From contig MAAN01000002.1 of NCBI GenBank assembly GCA_002163135.1, positions 1-64,000 of the forward strand: a stretch of DNA of 64,000 nucleotides, read 5' to 3'. This stretch comes from Alphaproteobacteria bacterium 46_93_T64 (GTDB lineage Bacteria > Pseudomonadota > Alphaproteobacteria > Sneathiellales > Sneathiellaceae). Below, one piece after another: positions 55,259-63,384 of the stretch (within the stretch, counting starts at the first letter, position 1; each line of letters starts with the position of its first letter). The notes beneath the pieces are model-generated. The model was given only the letters and a program-made list of their open reading frames with translations, searched no databases and was not told where the DNA came from. Both the position numbers and the translations under genes were made by a program.

Positions 55259-55855
55259 ATGGCAAAAGACACACTAAGTGGTGCTGAAAGGCAAAAAAAG
55301 GCACGGCAGAGGAAAAGAGATCTTGGCTTGATCAAGGTTGAGGTCTGGGTACCGTCTTCTGGCCGAAAAACTATTAGAGAGCTCGAGGCAAAGCTCAACA
55401 AAACTGTACAACTCGATACGAAGGATACTCAATCAATGACGAAACTTACTGCTGAAGATATATATGCGCAGCTTGGCGCTACTGAAGAAGTAGTGAACGG
55501 CGAAATGGAGATTAGCACGATAGACGGTAGCACGCCGATAGTGCGCGCTGTAATGCAGGATGTTGATGAATTCCCCGTCATGATTACTGTGGGTGAAGAG
55601 CAAATTCTGGCGATCGTCAATCTCTGGACAGTTGACGAGATTAAAGACGGAAAAAAAGACGCGCTCAATGAATATCTATTGCGTCTCAATATGCCGGTAC
55701 CGCTTTCAGCCTTCTCAATCATTAATGATCAATATGTGCTGTATGGGGCGTTGAGTGTGAACTCGAACATTACCGAAATTGTTGAAGAAATTTCTACTCT
55801 TACAAACAACGTGATTGAAGCGCTTGAAAGCTGCGAAGAATACCTTCGCTCTTAA
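55259..55855 (+). CDS. DUF2170 protein with N-terminal ribbon-helix-helix-like segment (YjfI-like)
   Basis: A 198-residue protein. Residues 1-45 (TLSGAERQKKARQRKRDLGL then KVEVWVPSS and KTIRELEAKL) look like a basic ribbon-helix-helix DNA-binding unit. Residues about 60-198 match DUF2170, as in E. coli YjfI (about 133 residues, without this extension): LTAEDIYAQLGA, FPVMITVGEEQILAIVNLW, EYLLRLNMPVPLSAFS and DQYVLYGALS. The two palindromes just upstream suggest it may repress its own cluster. The ATG at 55259 has AGGAAAGG before it; ATG at 55238 is less likely. pspA follows 49 bases later. Confidence 0.85.
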   Translation: MAKDTLSGAERQKKARQRKRDLGLIKVEVWVPSSGRKTIRELEAKLNKTVQLDTKDTQSMTKLTAEDIYAQLGATEEVVNGEMEISTIDGSTPIVRAVMQDVDEFPVMITVGEEQILAIVNLWTVDEIKDGKKDALNEYLLRLNMPVPLSAFSIINDQYVLYGALSVNSNITEIVEEISTLTNNVIEALESCEEYLRS

Positions 55856-55904
55856 GAATTCTCACGGTTTGTACGAAACACATTATTTGAATAAGGAATA
55901 GAAT

Positions 55905-56591
55905 ATGTCCTGGAAAAAAGTCGTAACTGCATTTAAAGGCCTGGTTGCTGAAACTGGTGAGAATATCGCTGACAACCAATCAATCCGAATTATGGATCAA
56001 GAGCTACGCGAAGCGAGTGATGATATTAATACGGCGAAAACCGAGCTCACTAAAATTATGGCGAAACGCGCTGCTGTGTCTCGAAAAGTTGGTGACCTTC
56101 AAAAGAAAATGACAGAGCACGAGGCTATGGCAAGTCAAGCGCTTGATAAAGGCGAAGAACAACTTGCTGTCGACATTTGTGAACGAATTGCGAGTTTTGA
56201 AGAAGAGTTGGCAACAGAAAATTCAATGCTTCTGAGTTTTTCCAATAGTGAAAATTCGCTGAAAACTAATCTCAAGAAAGCAGATGCACGCCTTAAAAGT
56301 CTGAAACAACAACAAGATGTTTTGAAAGCTACAGAGGCCGTTCAAAACGCACAGGGTGTTGTCGCAAACCGCTTCTCTGGATCTTCATCCAAAATGACCA
56401 ACGCAATGAGTTCGCTGGAACGCATCAAAGAACGTCAGCAGGAACGCCAGGATCGGTTTGTCGCTGCGGATGAACTTGCCAATGCGGAGAACGGTGATGA
56501 TCTTGACCGCCGTATGAAAGAAGCAGGTATTGGTGATCAGGCATCTAAAAAGAATGATATTTTGGCGCGAATTAAAGCCAATAAAAAATAG
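55905..56591 (+). CDS. PspA/IM30 family protein (YjfJ-like)
   Basis: A 228-residue, almost entirely helical coiled-coil protein. The first 25 residues form an amphipathic helix (MSWKKVVTAFKGLVAETGENIA), followed by helix pairs with SIRIMDQELREASDDI and ERIASFEEELATENSML. PspA-family proteins are ESCRT-III-like: they polymerise on stressed inner membrane and limit proton leakage. Clustering with DUF2170, DUF2491 and DUF350 genes marks it as the YjfJ type rather than the classical PspA of the pspABC operon; no pspF, pspB or pspC gene is present. Confidence 0.92.
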   Translation: MSWKKVVTAFKGLVAETGENIADNQSIRIMDQELREASDDINTAKTELTKIMAKRAAVSRKVGDLQKKMTEHEAMASQALDKGEEQLAVDICERIASFEEELATENSMLLSFSNSENSLKTNLKKADARLKSLKQQQDVLKATEAVQNAQGVVANRFSGSSSKMTNAMSSLERIKERQQERQDRFVAADELANAENGDDLDRRMKEAGIGDQASKKNDILARIKANKK

Positions 56592-56657
56592 TCGCTCATA
56601 TCTGTTGAGACTTAATGCCCGGCAGTTACGCGCCGGGCGAATTTTAGAGTTAGGGCT

Positions 56658-57314
56658 ATGGTGATGTTTAAAAAACTATTTGGTCGCAATAAAGAAAAAT
56701 CATCTGTGCGCTCTCTCGATCAAGCGCATGATCTTCAGAAGGGCGACGCACTAAAAATTGGGTTCGACGAACATCCTGAGATTTCCAATCAGCAGTTTTT
56801 TGTTCAAAAAGTTACGGGATTAGATTTAACTGAAAAATCCGGATTTGAACGCCGTATTTTTCATATTGGGAATACTGTAGAAGGGCGGCCACTTCTTATG
56901 TGGATTGATGACGAGATCGGTGCCGATCGGCTGGCGTTTGCTTATGGTGCAGATCAACCGCATGTCCAAGAAATGATCAATGTTGAGCAGTTTGCTGAGA
57001 TCTTTTCTCCGGACCGCGATCATTTGGTGGAAGTTGACGCACTTAAGGCATCCCTTCAAGGAAATCCTTGGCTTTCCACGCCATATACTGAAGATCAGGC
57101 AAAAGAGGTTTATTGGCTCGACAATGATCCTCGGTCTGTTGCAACGGCTGAGACAATTTCAAAAGATGAAACTGCCTGTGATTACTTTCGGCTCACAAGC
57201 AAGGACAGGCAGGCTGCAATAGAAGCGTTTGTATTTAGCGGTGGTAAAACCGATGTTTATTTTGTCAAATACCTTCCTCTCTACAAAATTGAGGAATTGA
57301 TGCCTTCAGGCTAA
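56658..57314 (+). CDS. DUF2491 protein (YjfK-like)
   Basis: A 218-residue soluble protein matching YjfK/DUF2491. It starts MFKKLFGRNKEKS, has an anti-parallel beta region (RRIFHIGNTVEGRPLLMWIDDE) and a second half with YTEDQAKEVYWLDNDPRSV and SGGKTDVYFVKYLPLYKIEEL. The function is unknown. It follows pspA by 66 bases, which hold a GC-rich inverted repeat GCCCGGC / CGCCGGGC. Confidence 0.87.
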   Translation: MVMFKKLFGRNKEKSSVRSLDQAHDLQKGDALKIGFDEHPEISNQQFFVQKVTGLDLTEKSGFERRIFHIGNTVEGRPLLMWIDDEIGADRLAFAYGADQPHVQEMINVEQFAEIFSPDRDHLVEVDALKASLQGNPWLSTPYTEDQAKEVYWLDNDPRSVATAETISKDETACDYFRLTSKDRQAAIEAFVFSGGKTDVYFVKYLPLYKIEELMPSG

Positions 57315-57341
57315 AATTACCCGTTAGAAAGTAATCTGCTC

Positions 57342-58409
57342 ATGGTGCCAGTTTTCACTCGTAAATTGCGGAGTATGCGTCGAAGGGCGCAACAAAAGTT
57401 ACATTTGTCTCAGCAAACGCAACAATACTTGATGCAGGAGGCCCTTGCCGCTCTTTTCTATCTATCCCTAATCATCATTGTGCATACTTATGCGATGGTG
57501 ATTTTTGAGTCTTTGTCCTTAAGAGATAGTTTATGGCTAACGATAGTCTCCATCACTACAGTCGGGTACGGCGACTTCTCGGCACAAACTGATGGGGGTA
57601 GGTTTTCAACAACTCTATTGATTTTCCTCGGTGGAATATTCGTCTTGGGCAAAATAGCCGGAGATTTTATTGATTTTCGAGCAAACCGAAGAGAGGGCAA
57701 AAAAACAGGGCATTGGAGTTATAGTAGAATGAAAAATCATATCGTTATCATAGGGTCCAAATCAGATTCAGAGCAGCATTTGTTGCGTCTAGTTTCCGAA
57801 TGCGAACGTAATCAAGAAACATCTGGTCAAGAAATCGTTCTGGTCACGGATAGTTTCGGAACGGCACTTCCTTATTCTCTACAGCAACAGCATATCAAGT
57901 TCGTAAACGGCCGTGGGTCAGATCCGGTTTTTTTAGAGCAAGCGGGTGTTAGTAACGCCGACATCATAATTCTTTTAGCGTGGGATGAGAGTGATAATTT
58001 TTCAGACGGCCACGCCTTTGACGTCATTAATCGCATTCGAGAAATGGGATCTACCGCAAAAATTGTTGCTGAATGTGTGGATGTCAAGAACAGGAAAAGG
58101 CTCGAAAGTTCAGGTGCTTCTTTGACCATAAGACCCGTGCGCGCTTATCCAGAAATGATTATTGGCGGGTTATTAAATCCGGGTTCAATCGCTATTTTAG
58201 AAAACCTGTTCACAGCGTCTGGTGAAAGCATTTTCATAGAAGAAAAACAGCATACAGGCTCGTGGGCAGAGATTGTATTCAATAGTGTCTCAAACGACAT
58301 GGGTGTCCCCATTGCCTATCGTAGCGCCGAGACGGGAGAGACGGTTACATCTCCCGCAGGAAGCGCTCAAATCAATGCGGATGCCATATTCGTATTGCGC
58401 AGCGAATAA
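57342..58409 (+). CDS. Two-TM potassium channel with RCK-like domain
   Basis: A 355-residue ion channel subunit. Helix 1 is at about residues 34-53, the pore helix and filter TTVGYGD at 72-78, and helix 2 at about 87-107. The filter is a standard K+-selective one. The cytosolic part starts with HIVIIGSKSDSE, a Rossmann-type beginning that lacks the usual GxGxxG, then VSNADIIILLAWDESDNFSDGHAF and a C-terminal domain, like RCK/TrkA-N channels. It may let K+ flux respond to a nucleotide or to membrane state. It lies 27 bases after the DUF2491 gene. Confidence 0.92.
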   Translation: MVPVFTRKLRSMRRRAQQKLHLSQQTQQYLMQEALAALFYLSLIIIVHTYAMVIFESLSLRDSLWLTIVSITTVGYGDFSAQTDGGRFSTTLLIFLGGIFVLGKIAGDFIDFRANRREGKKTGHWSYSRMKNHIVIIGSKSDSEQHLLRLVSECERNQETSGQEIVLVTDSFGTALPYSLQQQHIKFVNGRGSDPVFLEQAGVSNADIIILLAWDESDNFSDGHAFDVINRIREMGSTAKIVAECVDVKNRKRLESSGASLTIRPVRAYPEMIIGGLLNPGSIAILENLFTASGESIFIEEKQHTGSWAEIVFNSVSNDMGVPIAYRSAETGETVTSPAGSAQINADAIFVLRSE

Positions 58410-58426
58410 CGAACTTGGATGCATCA

Positions 58427-58984
58427 ATGGATTTAATGCTCAATAAATTGAAACCTGTGCTTTTCCTGCTCGCCTTAGTTTGGCTGACAGAGGTAATCAA
58501 TTTTCTTTCTGGCCATTCCTTAACCAGCTTTGGAATATTACCAAGAACGATGAGCGGTCTACTGGGAATTCCACTTGCGCCCTTTTTACATGCGGGGCTT
58601 TGGCATACAATTTCCAACACTCTGCCCTTACTTATCTTGGGTGGATTACTTCTCACTAATGGTCGAAATAAGTTTTGGATAACAACAATTTCGGTAATTC
58701 TTTTATCTGGAATATTAGTTTGGCTCTTCGCGAGAGGTTCCTACCATGTAGGCACTAGTGCGTTAATATTTGGATATTTTGGGACGCTACTAGGAACCGC
58801 ATTTTTCAAACGAAGCTTCTCCTCGTTAATTGCCGCGCTGATAACTGTGGTTCTTTATGGCGGTTTACTGTGGGGTTTATTACCTGTTAGAAGCTATATT
58901 TCCTTCGAAGGGCACTTTTTTGGTTTGATATCTGGCGTTTTCTGTTCTTGGATGCTCTTTAAAGCAAGGAAACCGTATCACTAA
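58427..58984 (+). CDS. Rhomboid-family intramembrane protease
   Basis: A 185-residue membrane protein with about six helices. All rhomboid active-site elements are visible: HxxxN in helix 2 (His60 and Asn64 in LWHTISN), catalytic Ser111 in GTSALIFGYFG and His163 in EGHFFGLISG. It should cleave transmembrane segments. GTSA replaces the usual GxSG, a tolerated variation. The start could be TTG at 58415; the ATG at 58427 is preferred. It is the last gene of the cluster, 17 bases after the K+ channel gene. Confidence 0.9.
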   Translation: MDLMLNKLKPVLFLLALVWLTEVINFLSGHSLTSFGILPRTMSGLLGIPLAPFLHAGLWHTISNTLPLLILGGLLLTNGRNKFWITTISVILLSGILVWLFARGSYHVGTSALIFGYFGTLLGTAFFKRSFSSLIAALITVVLYGGLLWGLLPVRSYISFEGHFFGLISGVFCSWMLFKARKPYH

Positions 58985-59013
58985 CGATGCAGAATTTTTT
59001 TGCGCATGGCGGG

Positions 59014-59793
59014 TTAGTCATCCCAAACAGATTGGTAACAGGCATAATCTATGAAGCAGGGCTCTAATCCTTTTCTTGCCCGACTGAACGAAATTTCGAG
59101 AACGCGTTGGCGAACCTTCATCAAGGTGCCATTTTTTGCGAATTCAGCGAAGATGCGTTGGAGATCATTTGTCAGCCAATGGTTCTTTTTGTGGATATAG
59201 TGATAGAGCTCAAACTTGGCCAAGGGGGTTTCCAAGGGAACGATATTTTCTTCATTTGAGAACAGGGTTTGATAGATCCCGTTACTCTCTGGATAGATGC
59301 CGATATCTATCCCATTGGAGGCAATTGCGGCCGTCAGTTTTTTATAATTATGGAAAATGACAGCGTTCTGTTTTGGCACATTGGTTTCGGCAAACCGAAT
59401 GCCCAGAATAATACCGACTTTATATTTCTTTAAATCGTCCCAAGACCTTACATCGATCTTTGCCCCTTTATTCACAAACCCTGTACCGTGGATATAATTA
59501 ATCGGTGGCTCAAGGCGGATTAAATTGGTGTGGCTCTTGGCGACATTGAAGATCCTTTGAACATCACCGTCATAGATGCCTGCATTTGCGTTTTCCAAAG
59601 CACGTTTCGCCGGAAGACGCAGAATTTCAATTTGGTGGCCGAGCATTCTATAGGCTTTTTTTAGAATTACTTCGCTAACCACCGTATCGATTGTGTTATC
59701 CGCTACCGCGAATGTAAAAGTTTCCGCCCGAAGATTAATTGGAGACAAGGCGATGAGAACTGTGATCCCTATTAACGCGACCCATGATTTCAT
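59014..59793 (-). CDS. Periplasmic amino-acid-type binding protein (SBP_bac_3-like), orphan
   Basis: A 259-residue secreted protein. A signal peptide (residues about 1-23, ending near NLRAE) is followed by a two-lobed substrate-binding domain with TFTFAVADNTIDTVVSEVILKKAY, DVQRIFNVAKSHTNLIRL and SWDDLKKYKVGIILG. No ABC permease or ATPase gene is nearby, so it may feed a distant system or be a sensor. The C-terminal part has two cysteines (LEPCFIDYACYQ) that may form a disulfide. The ATG at 59793 gives a normal signal peptide. The 322 bases to the tctA stop show no gene. Confidence 0.8.
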   Translation of the reverse strand: MKSWVALIGITVLIALSPINLRAETFTFAVADNTIDTVVSEVILKKAYRMLGHQIEILRLPAKRALENANAGIYDGDVQRIFNVAKSHTNLIRLEPPINYIHGTGFVNKGAKIDVRSWDDLKKYKVGIILGIRFAETNVPKQNAVIFHNYKKLTAAIASNGIDIGIYPESNGIYQTLFSNEENIVPLETPLAKFELYHYIHKKNHWLTNDLQRIFAEFAKNGTLMKVRQRVLEISFSRARKGLEPCFIDYACYQSVWDD

Positions 59794-60115
59794 AACTGCC
59801 TTTGTCTCCTGATGTAATTCCCGTGCTTTGAGCATACTAGATTCTACATTACAAATATTTACATTAACAAATGGCTAACATGAAGGGCCACTTTAAGTCT
59901 CGTGTTTTTGCACGGCTTATTTAGTCTAATATATGGTTAGGGTGCTGTAAGTACAGTTGGGGCGATCTGTAGAAAGACAACATTGATAAAGATATACATT
60001 CTATTGGATTGTTTAATAGGCAGCTGCCCGTTTTTATAGGGGTGATGAGGCAAAATCTCCGGTGCGATAAAGTGCGGGAAAATTATGAATCTTCCCGCAG
60101 ATATGGTGCTCGATC

Positions 60116-61633
60116 TTAATCACCGTCAGCGATGCCGCCTTTTCTGATTTTTGAAAGACGTTTGCGGCATGCTGGAACAATGATTAACAAGGCTCCAATG
60201 ACCAGAAGGGCAAGCGTCATTGGGCGTTCATACATGAAACTAATACCGTCGGTCAGATTAACGGCCCGAGCAAAGTTATTCTCCATCATCCCGCCAAGAA
60301 TGAAACCGATCAACAAGGGAGCAAGCGGATAATCCGCAAATCTTAAGATTGTCGCAGCAATACCAAGACCGATTAACAGGAGCAATTCAGTCGCGTTATT
60401 CTGGCCAATATAAGCCCCAATCATTGTGAAGAATAAAATGAAAGGGATTAGGTAGTTGCGCGGTATTGTCAAAAGCTTGGCAATGTATGGAATTAGCGGC
60501 AGGTTGAGGATTAGCAGAACGAAATTTCCAATATACATGGAAATAATCACAGCCCAGAAAATCGATGGATTATCAATCATCAGACGGGGGCCGGGATTTA
60601 CGTTCAGGGCAACAAGCGCACCTAGCAAAATAGCCGTTGTACCAGAGCCTGGTATCCCCAATGTTAAAAGAGGGACGAACGATCCGGTGCACGCCGCGTT
60701 GTTGGCAGCTTCCGGGGCCGCAAGTCCTTTGATTGATCCTTTACCAAACTCTTCCTGCTCTTCGCCTTTGGCTATGTTGCGCTCAACTGCATACCCTAGG
60801 AAAGAGGCAATCGTCGCCCCTGCGCCCGGCATAACACCGATCAGGAAACCCTGAATGGATTGACGGGCAATAACCGGCGCGATTTTTTTAGCTTCCTCAC
60901 GTGTAATGCGAAGATCCTTGATGGCTTCGCTGTTGCTGGTGGCCTCTCCCCGTTTTGGGTCCAGAATAAGGAAAAGAGCTTCGGGCAATGCGAAGAGCGC
61001 CATCGCCAAAGTGACAAAGCTGAAACCGGACTGTAGGTCAGAGATCCCCATTGTAAAGCGCGGTGCATTAAAGAGGGCGGATTCCCCAACAGTTGCGAGC
61101 ATTAACCCGGCGACGGTCATCATCAGTGCTTTAGCGACTTGTCCTGTGCCGGCAAACGCTGCAATTGCAGAGAGGCCCACAATCATTAGCGCGAAATATT
61201 CAGCAGAATGGAATAGAAGGGCAACCGATGAAAGAGCAGGAGCAAAAATGAGTAACAAGATCGCGCCAATTGTTCCGCCTGAGAAGGACGAAATGGCGGC
61301 AATAGTCAAGGCTTTACCGGCTTTACCTTGCCGCGCCAGTGGGTAACCATCAAATGCAGTTGCCACCGTTCCGGCGACCCCCGGCGCGTTGATAAGAATG
61401 GACGATGTCGAGCCGCCGAAAATTGCCCCGTAATAAACACCGGCAAGCAAAATTAGCGCGGCTGCTGGATCACCAATATTAATGGCAACCGGTATCATAA
61501 TGGCAATGATTGACATGGGGCCAAGCCCTGGCAACATACCGATAAGTGTTCCGATTAAGCAACCGGCAACAACCAATAATAAATTTTGGAATGTGAAGGC
61601 CGTTTCAAGGCCGAGCATAATACCTTCAAGCAT
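60116..61633 (-). CDS. Tripartite tricarboxylate transporter, large permease TctA
   Basis: A 505-residue permease of the TTT family, with about twelve helices. Motifs PGLGPMSIIAIMIPV and YYGAIFGGSTSSILINAPG near the N-terminus, and the symmetric GVMPGAGATIASFLGYAVE and LLTLGIPGSGTTAILLGAL in the middle, are diagnostic. With TctB and the binding protein TctC it takes up citrate-like or other carboxylates using ion gradients. It is downstream of tctB on the same strand with a 16-base gap. Confidence 0.95.
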   Translation of the reverse strand: MLEGIMLGLETAFTFQNLLLVVAGCLIGTLIGMLPGLGPMSIIAIMIPVAINIGDPAAALILLAGVYYGAIFGGSTSSILINAPGVAGTVATAFDGYPLARQGKAGKALTIAAISSFSGGTIGAILLLIFAPALSSVALLFHSAEYFALMIVGLSAIAAFAGTGQVAKALMMTVAGLMLATVGESALFNAPRFTMGISDLQSGFSFVTLAMALFALPEALFLILDPKRGEATSNSEAIKDLRITREEAKKIAPVIARQSIQGFLIGVMPGAGATIASFLGYAVERNIAKGEEQEEFGKGSIKGLAAPEAANNAACTGSFVPLLTLGIPGSGTTAILLGALVALNVNPGPRLMIDNPSIFWAVIISMYIGNFVLLILNLPLIPYIAKLLTIPRNYLIPFILFFTMIGAYIGQNNATELLLLIGLGIAATILRFADYPLAPLLIGFILGGMMENNFARAVNLTDGISFMYERPMTLALLVIGALLIIVPACRKRLSKIRKGGIADGD

Positions 61634-61649
61634 TGTTGCTTATCCTTTC

Positions 61650-62129
61650 CTAGCCCATAAACCATGGCAAGGGTTTCAGAAAAATACCGAGCACTTCCTG
61701 AACCAGATACCAGATGGACACGGCACCGATACTCGCGACGGAAATCATAATGTGGAGCTTTCGCTCTCCCAGAACCCAGCTACAACCGATCAGAAATAAA
61801 ATGGTCGAGGGGATGAAACCCAAAGGTCTGAGAAGTAGGGCATAGGCTATCATCGCTGCCAAAATGAGCGCGCCCTGATTGAGCTTATAGTCACCTAGAC
61901 GATTTAAATCGATGTCATCGCCGCCGCTACCATCGGAGGGAACAACTTTGGATGAAAAAAGCAAAATCCCAGACAGAATAATACCGAGCACACTCAACAC
62001 CAATGGCATAGTGTTAGGTAAGAAAGACATGTTCTTTTCGAACGGTAAGAGAGGGTAGGTATAGGATGCGTACCCGTAAACAATTGAGATCAGCAGAAAA
62101 AACACGGGTATCCATTTATCTAAGGCCAT
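61650..62129 (-). CDS. Tripartite tricarboxylate transporter, small subunit TctB
   Basis: A 159-residue membrane protein with four helices: WIPVFFLLISIVYGYASY, LVLSVLGIILSGILLF, ALILAAMIAYALLLRPLGFIPST and ISVASIGAVSIWYLVQEVLG. The LLRPLGFIPSTILF and QEVLGIFLKPLPW motifs are typical of TctB. Its conserved position between tctC and tctA confirms the call. Confidence 0.9.
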   Translation of the reverse strand: MALDKWIPVFFLLISIVYGYASYTYPLLPFEKNMSFLPNTMPLVLSVLGIILSGILLFSSKVVPSDGSGGDDIDLNRLGDYKLNQGALILAAMIAYALLLRPLGFIPSTILFLIGCSWVLGERKLHIMISVASIGAVSIWYLVQEVLGIFLKPLPWFMG

Positions 62130-62160
62130 GAAAATCCCTCCTTAAAACGGCGTAAAGAAA

Positions 62161-62187
62161 CCGGAGTATATTTGTTGGATACTCCGG
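62161..62187 (-). terminator. Attenuating hairpin between tctC and tctB
   Basis: A 9-bp perfect stem CCGGAGTAT / ATACTCCGG (62161-62169 with 62179-62187), followed on the reverse strand by TTTCTTT. As it stands inside the tctCBA unit it probably lets the binding protein be made in excess over the membrane parts, by partial termination or 3'-end protection. Confidence 0.65.
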
Positions 62188-62201
62188 CTCAGATATAGGT
62201 C

Positions 62202-63185
62202 CTAGAGGAAACCTAGTTTCGTCATCAAATCTTTGATGATGGCTTCTTGGTCGCTAAGGAAAGTCACGAATTTTTCACCGGGATTATGGATATTAACCCA
62301 TCCATTACGTTGGCGGACGGCTTCCCATTCAGGAGTGTCGTACATTTTTGCAATGGCAGCGCGGTAAGCATTTGCTTTTGCTTCGGGCAAGTTTGGCGCA
62401 CCGAAGAAACCGCGCCAGTTTACAAACTCAGCGTCATAACCCTGTTCTTTGAGGGTCGGTGCATCTTCGTACGCATCGTTACGCTCTGGGCCCGTCATGC
62501 CGATAATTTTAACTTCACCTGCATTGGCCAGAGCAATTGCTTCCGAAAAACCGGTGGAAAGTGCCTGAATTTCACCGGAAAGTAGAGCCGCCATAGCTTT
62601 GCCGCCTGCATCATACGGGATGTATTTTACTTTAGTTGGATCTTCGCCCGCGGCTTGCATCGCCATTGCAGCAACCAGATGGTCCATACCGCCCGGAACA
62701 GATCCGCCACCGATGGCCACTTTACGTGGGTTCGCTTTGTACGCTGTAACCAGATCCTTGAAGGAATTAAGCGGGCTGTCTTTATGAACTACAAAGGCTG
62801 CATAGTCACCAATGGTGCCTGCGATCATAGTTAGATCACGGAAGTTGTAGGGGAAACGGCCGACGAGAGAGCGAATAACGATCGGGGTCGAGTTCACCAT
62901 CAACGTTCCGTGGCTGGACGCCGCGTTTTCAATGAGGTAGCCGATAGCTTTGCCGCCGCCGCCGCCAGACATATTTTCAAATGATGCTGATCCGACGATG
63001 CCCGATTTAGTCAAGGCTTCGCCTGTGCCTCGAGCTGTTCCGTCCCAGCCACCTCCTGCGCCGCCGGGAATTAGAAAGTGAAGTTTGTCGATATCTGCTG
63101 CATGAGCTGGTACCGCGCTGGAAAAAATACTCATTGCAACGGCCGCAGCAGTAGCAACGAATGAACGGCGAGAAAACTTTAACAT
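62202..63185 (-). CDS. Tripartite tricarboxylate transporter binding protein TctC
   Basis: A 327-residue periplasmic receptor. A signal peptide with an Arg-Arg pair (MLKFSRRSFVATAAAVAM...AHA) comes first. The mature part has the Bug/TctC signatures DKLHFLIPGGAGGGWDGTARG and IPGGAGGG-type loops for carboxylate binding, then VAIGGGSVPGGMDHLVAAM. A strong GGAGGC ribosome binding site fits high expression. It is the first gene of tctC-tctB-tctA. The exact substrate is not clear. Confidence 0.93.
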   Translation of the reverse strand: MLKFSRRSFVATAAAVAMSIFSSAVPAHAADIDKLHFLIPGGAGGGWDGTARGTGEALTKSGIVGSASFENMSGGGGGKAIGYLIENAASSHGTLMVNSTPIVIRSLVGRFPYNFRDLTMIAGTIGDYAAFVVHKDSPLNSFKDLVTAYKANPRKVAIGGGSVPGGMDHLVAAMAMQAAGEDPTKVKYIPYDAGGKAMAALLSGEIQALSTGFSEAIALANAGEVKIIGMTGPERNDAYEDAPTLKEQGYDAEFVNWRGFFGAPNLPEAKANAYRAAIAKMYDTPEWEAVRQRNGWVNIHNPGEKFVTFLSDQEAIIKDLMTKLGFL

Positions 63186-63384
63186 TATGAGCCTCCATCA
63201 AGATTTGTTTTCAATTGTTAGGCATCGCAAACCAAAAAGAGGGAATACGCCTGCGTTCTAAAAAGAAAACACATCAGAATTATTCCTCCCAAACCGCTCT
63301 TTTTTTTATGATTGCGATGCGGCCTTAATTCAGAACATAAATCATCAAGCTGTCATAAACCTGTCACTGGTCAGAAAACAGGCG

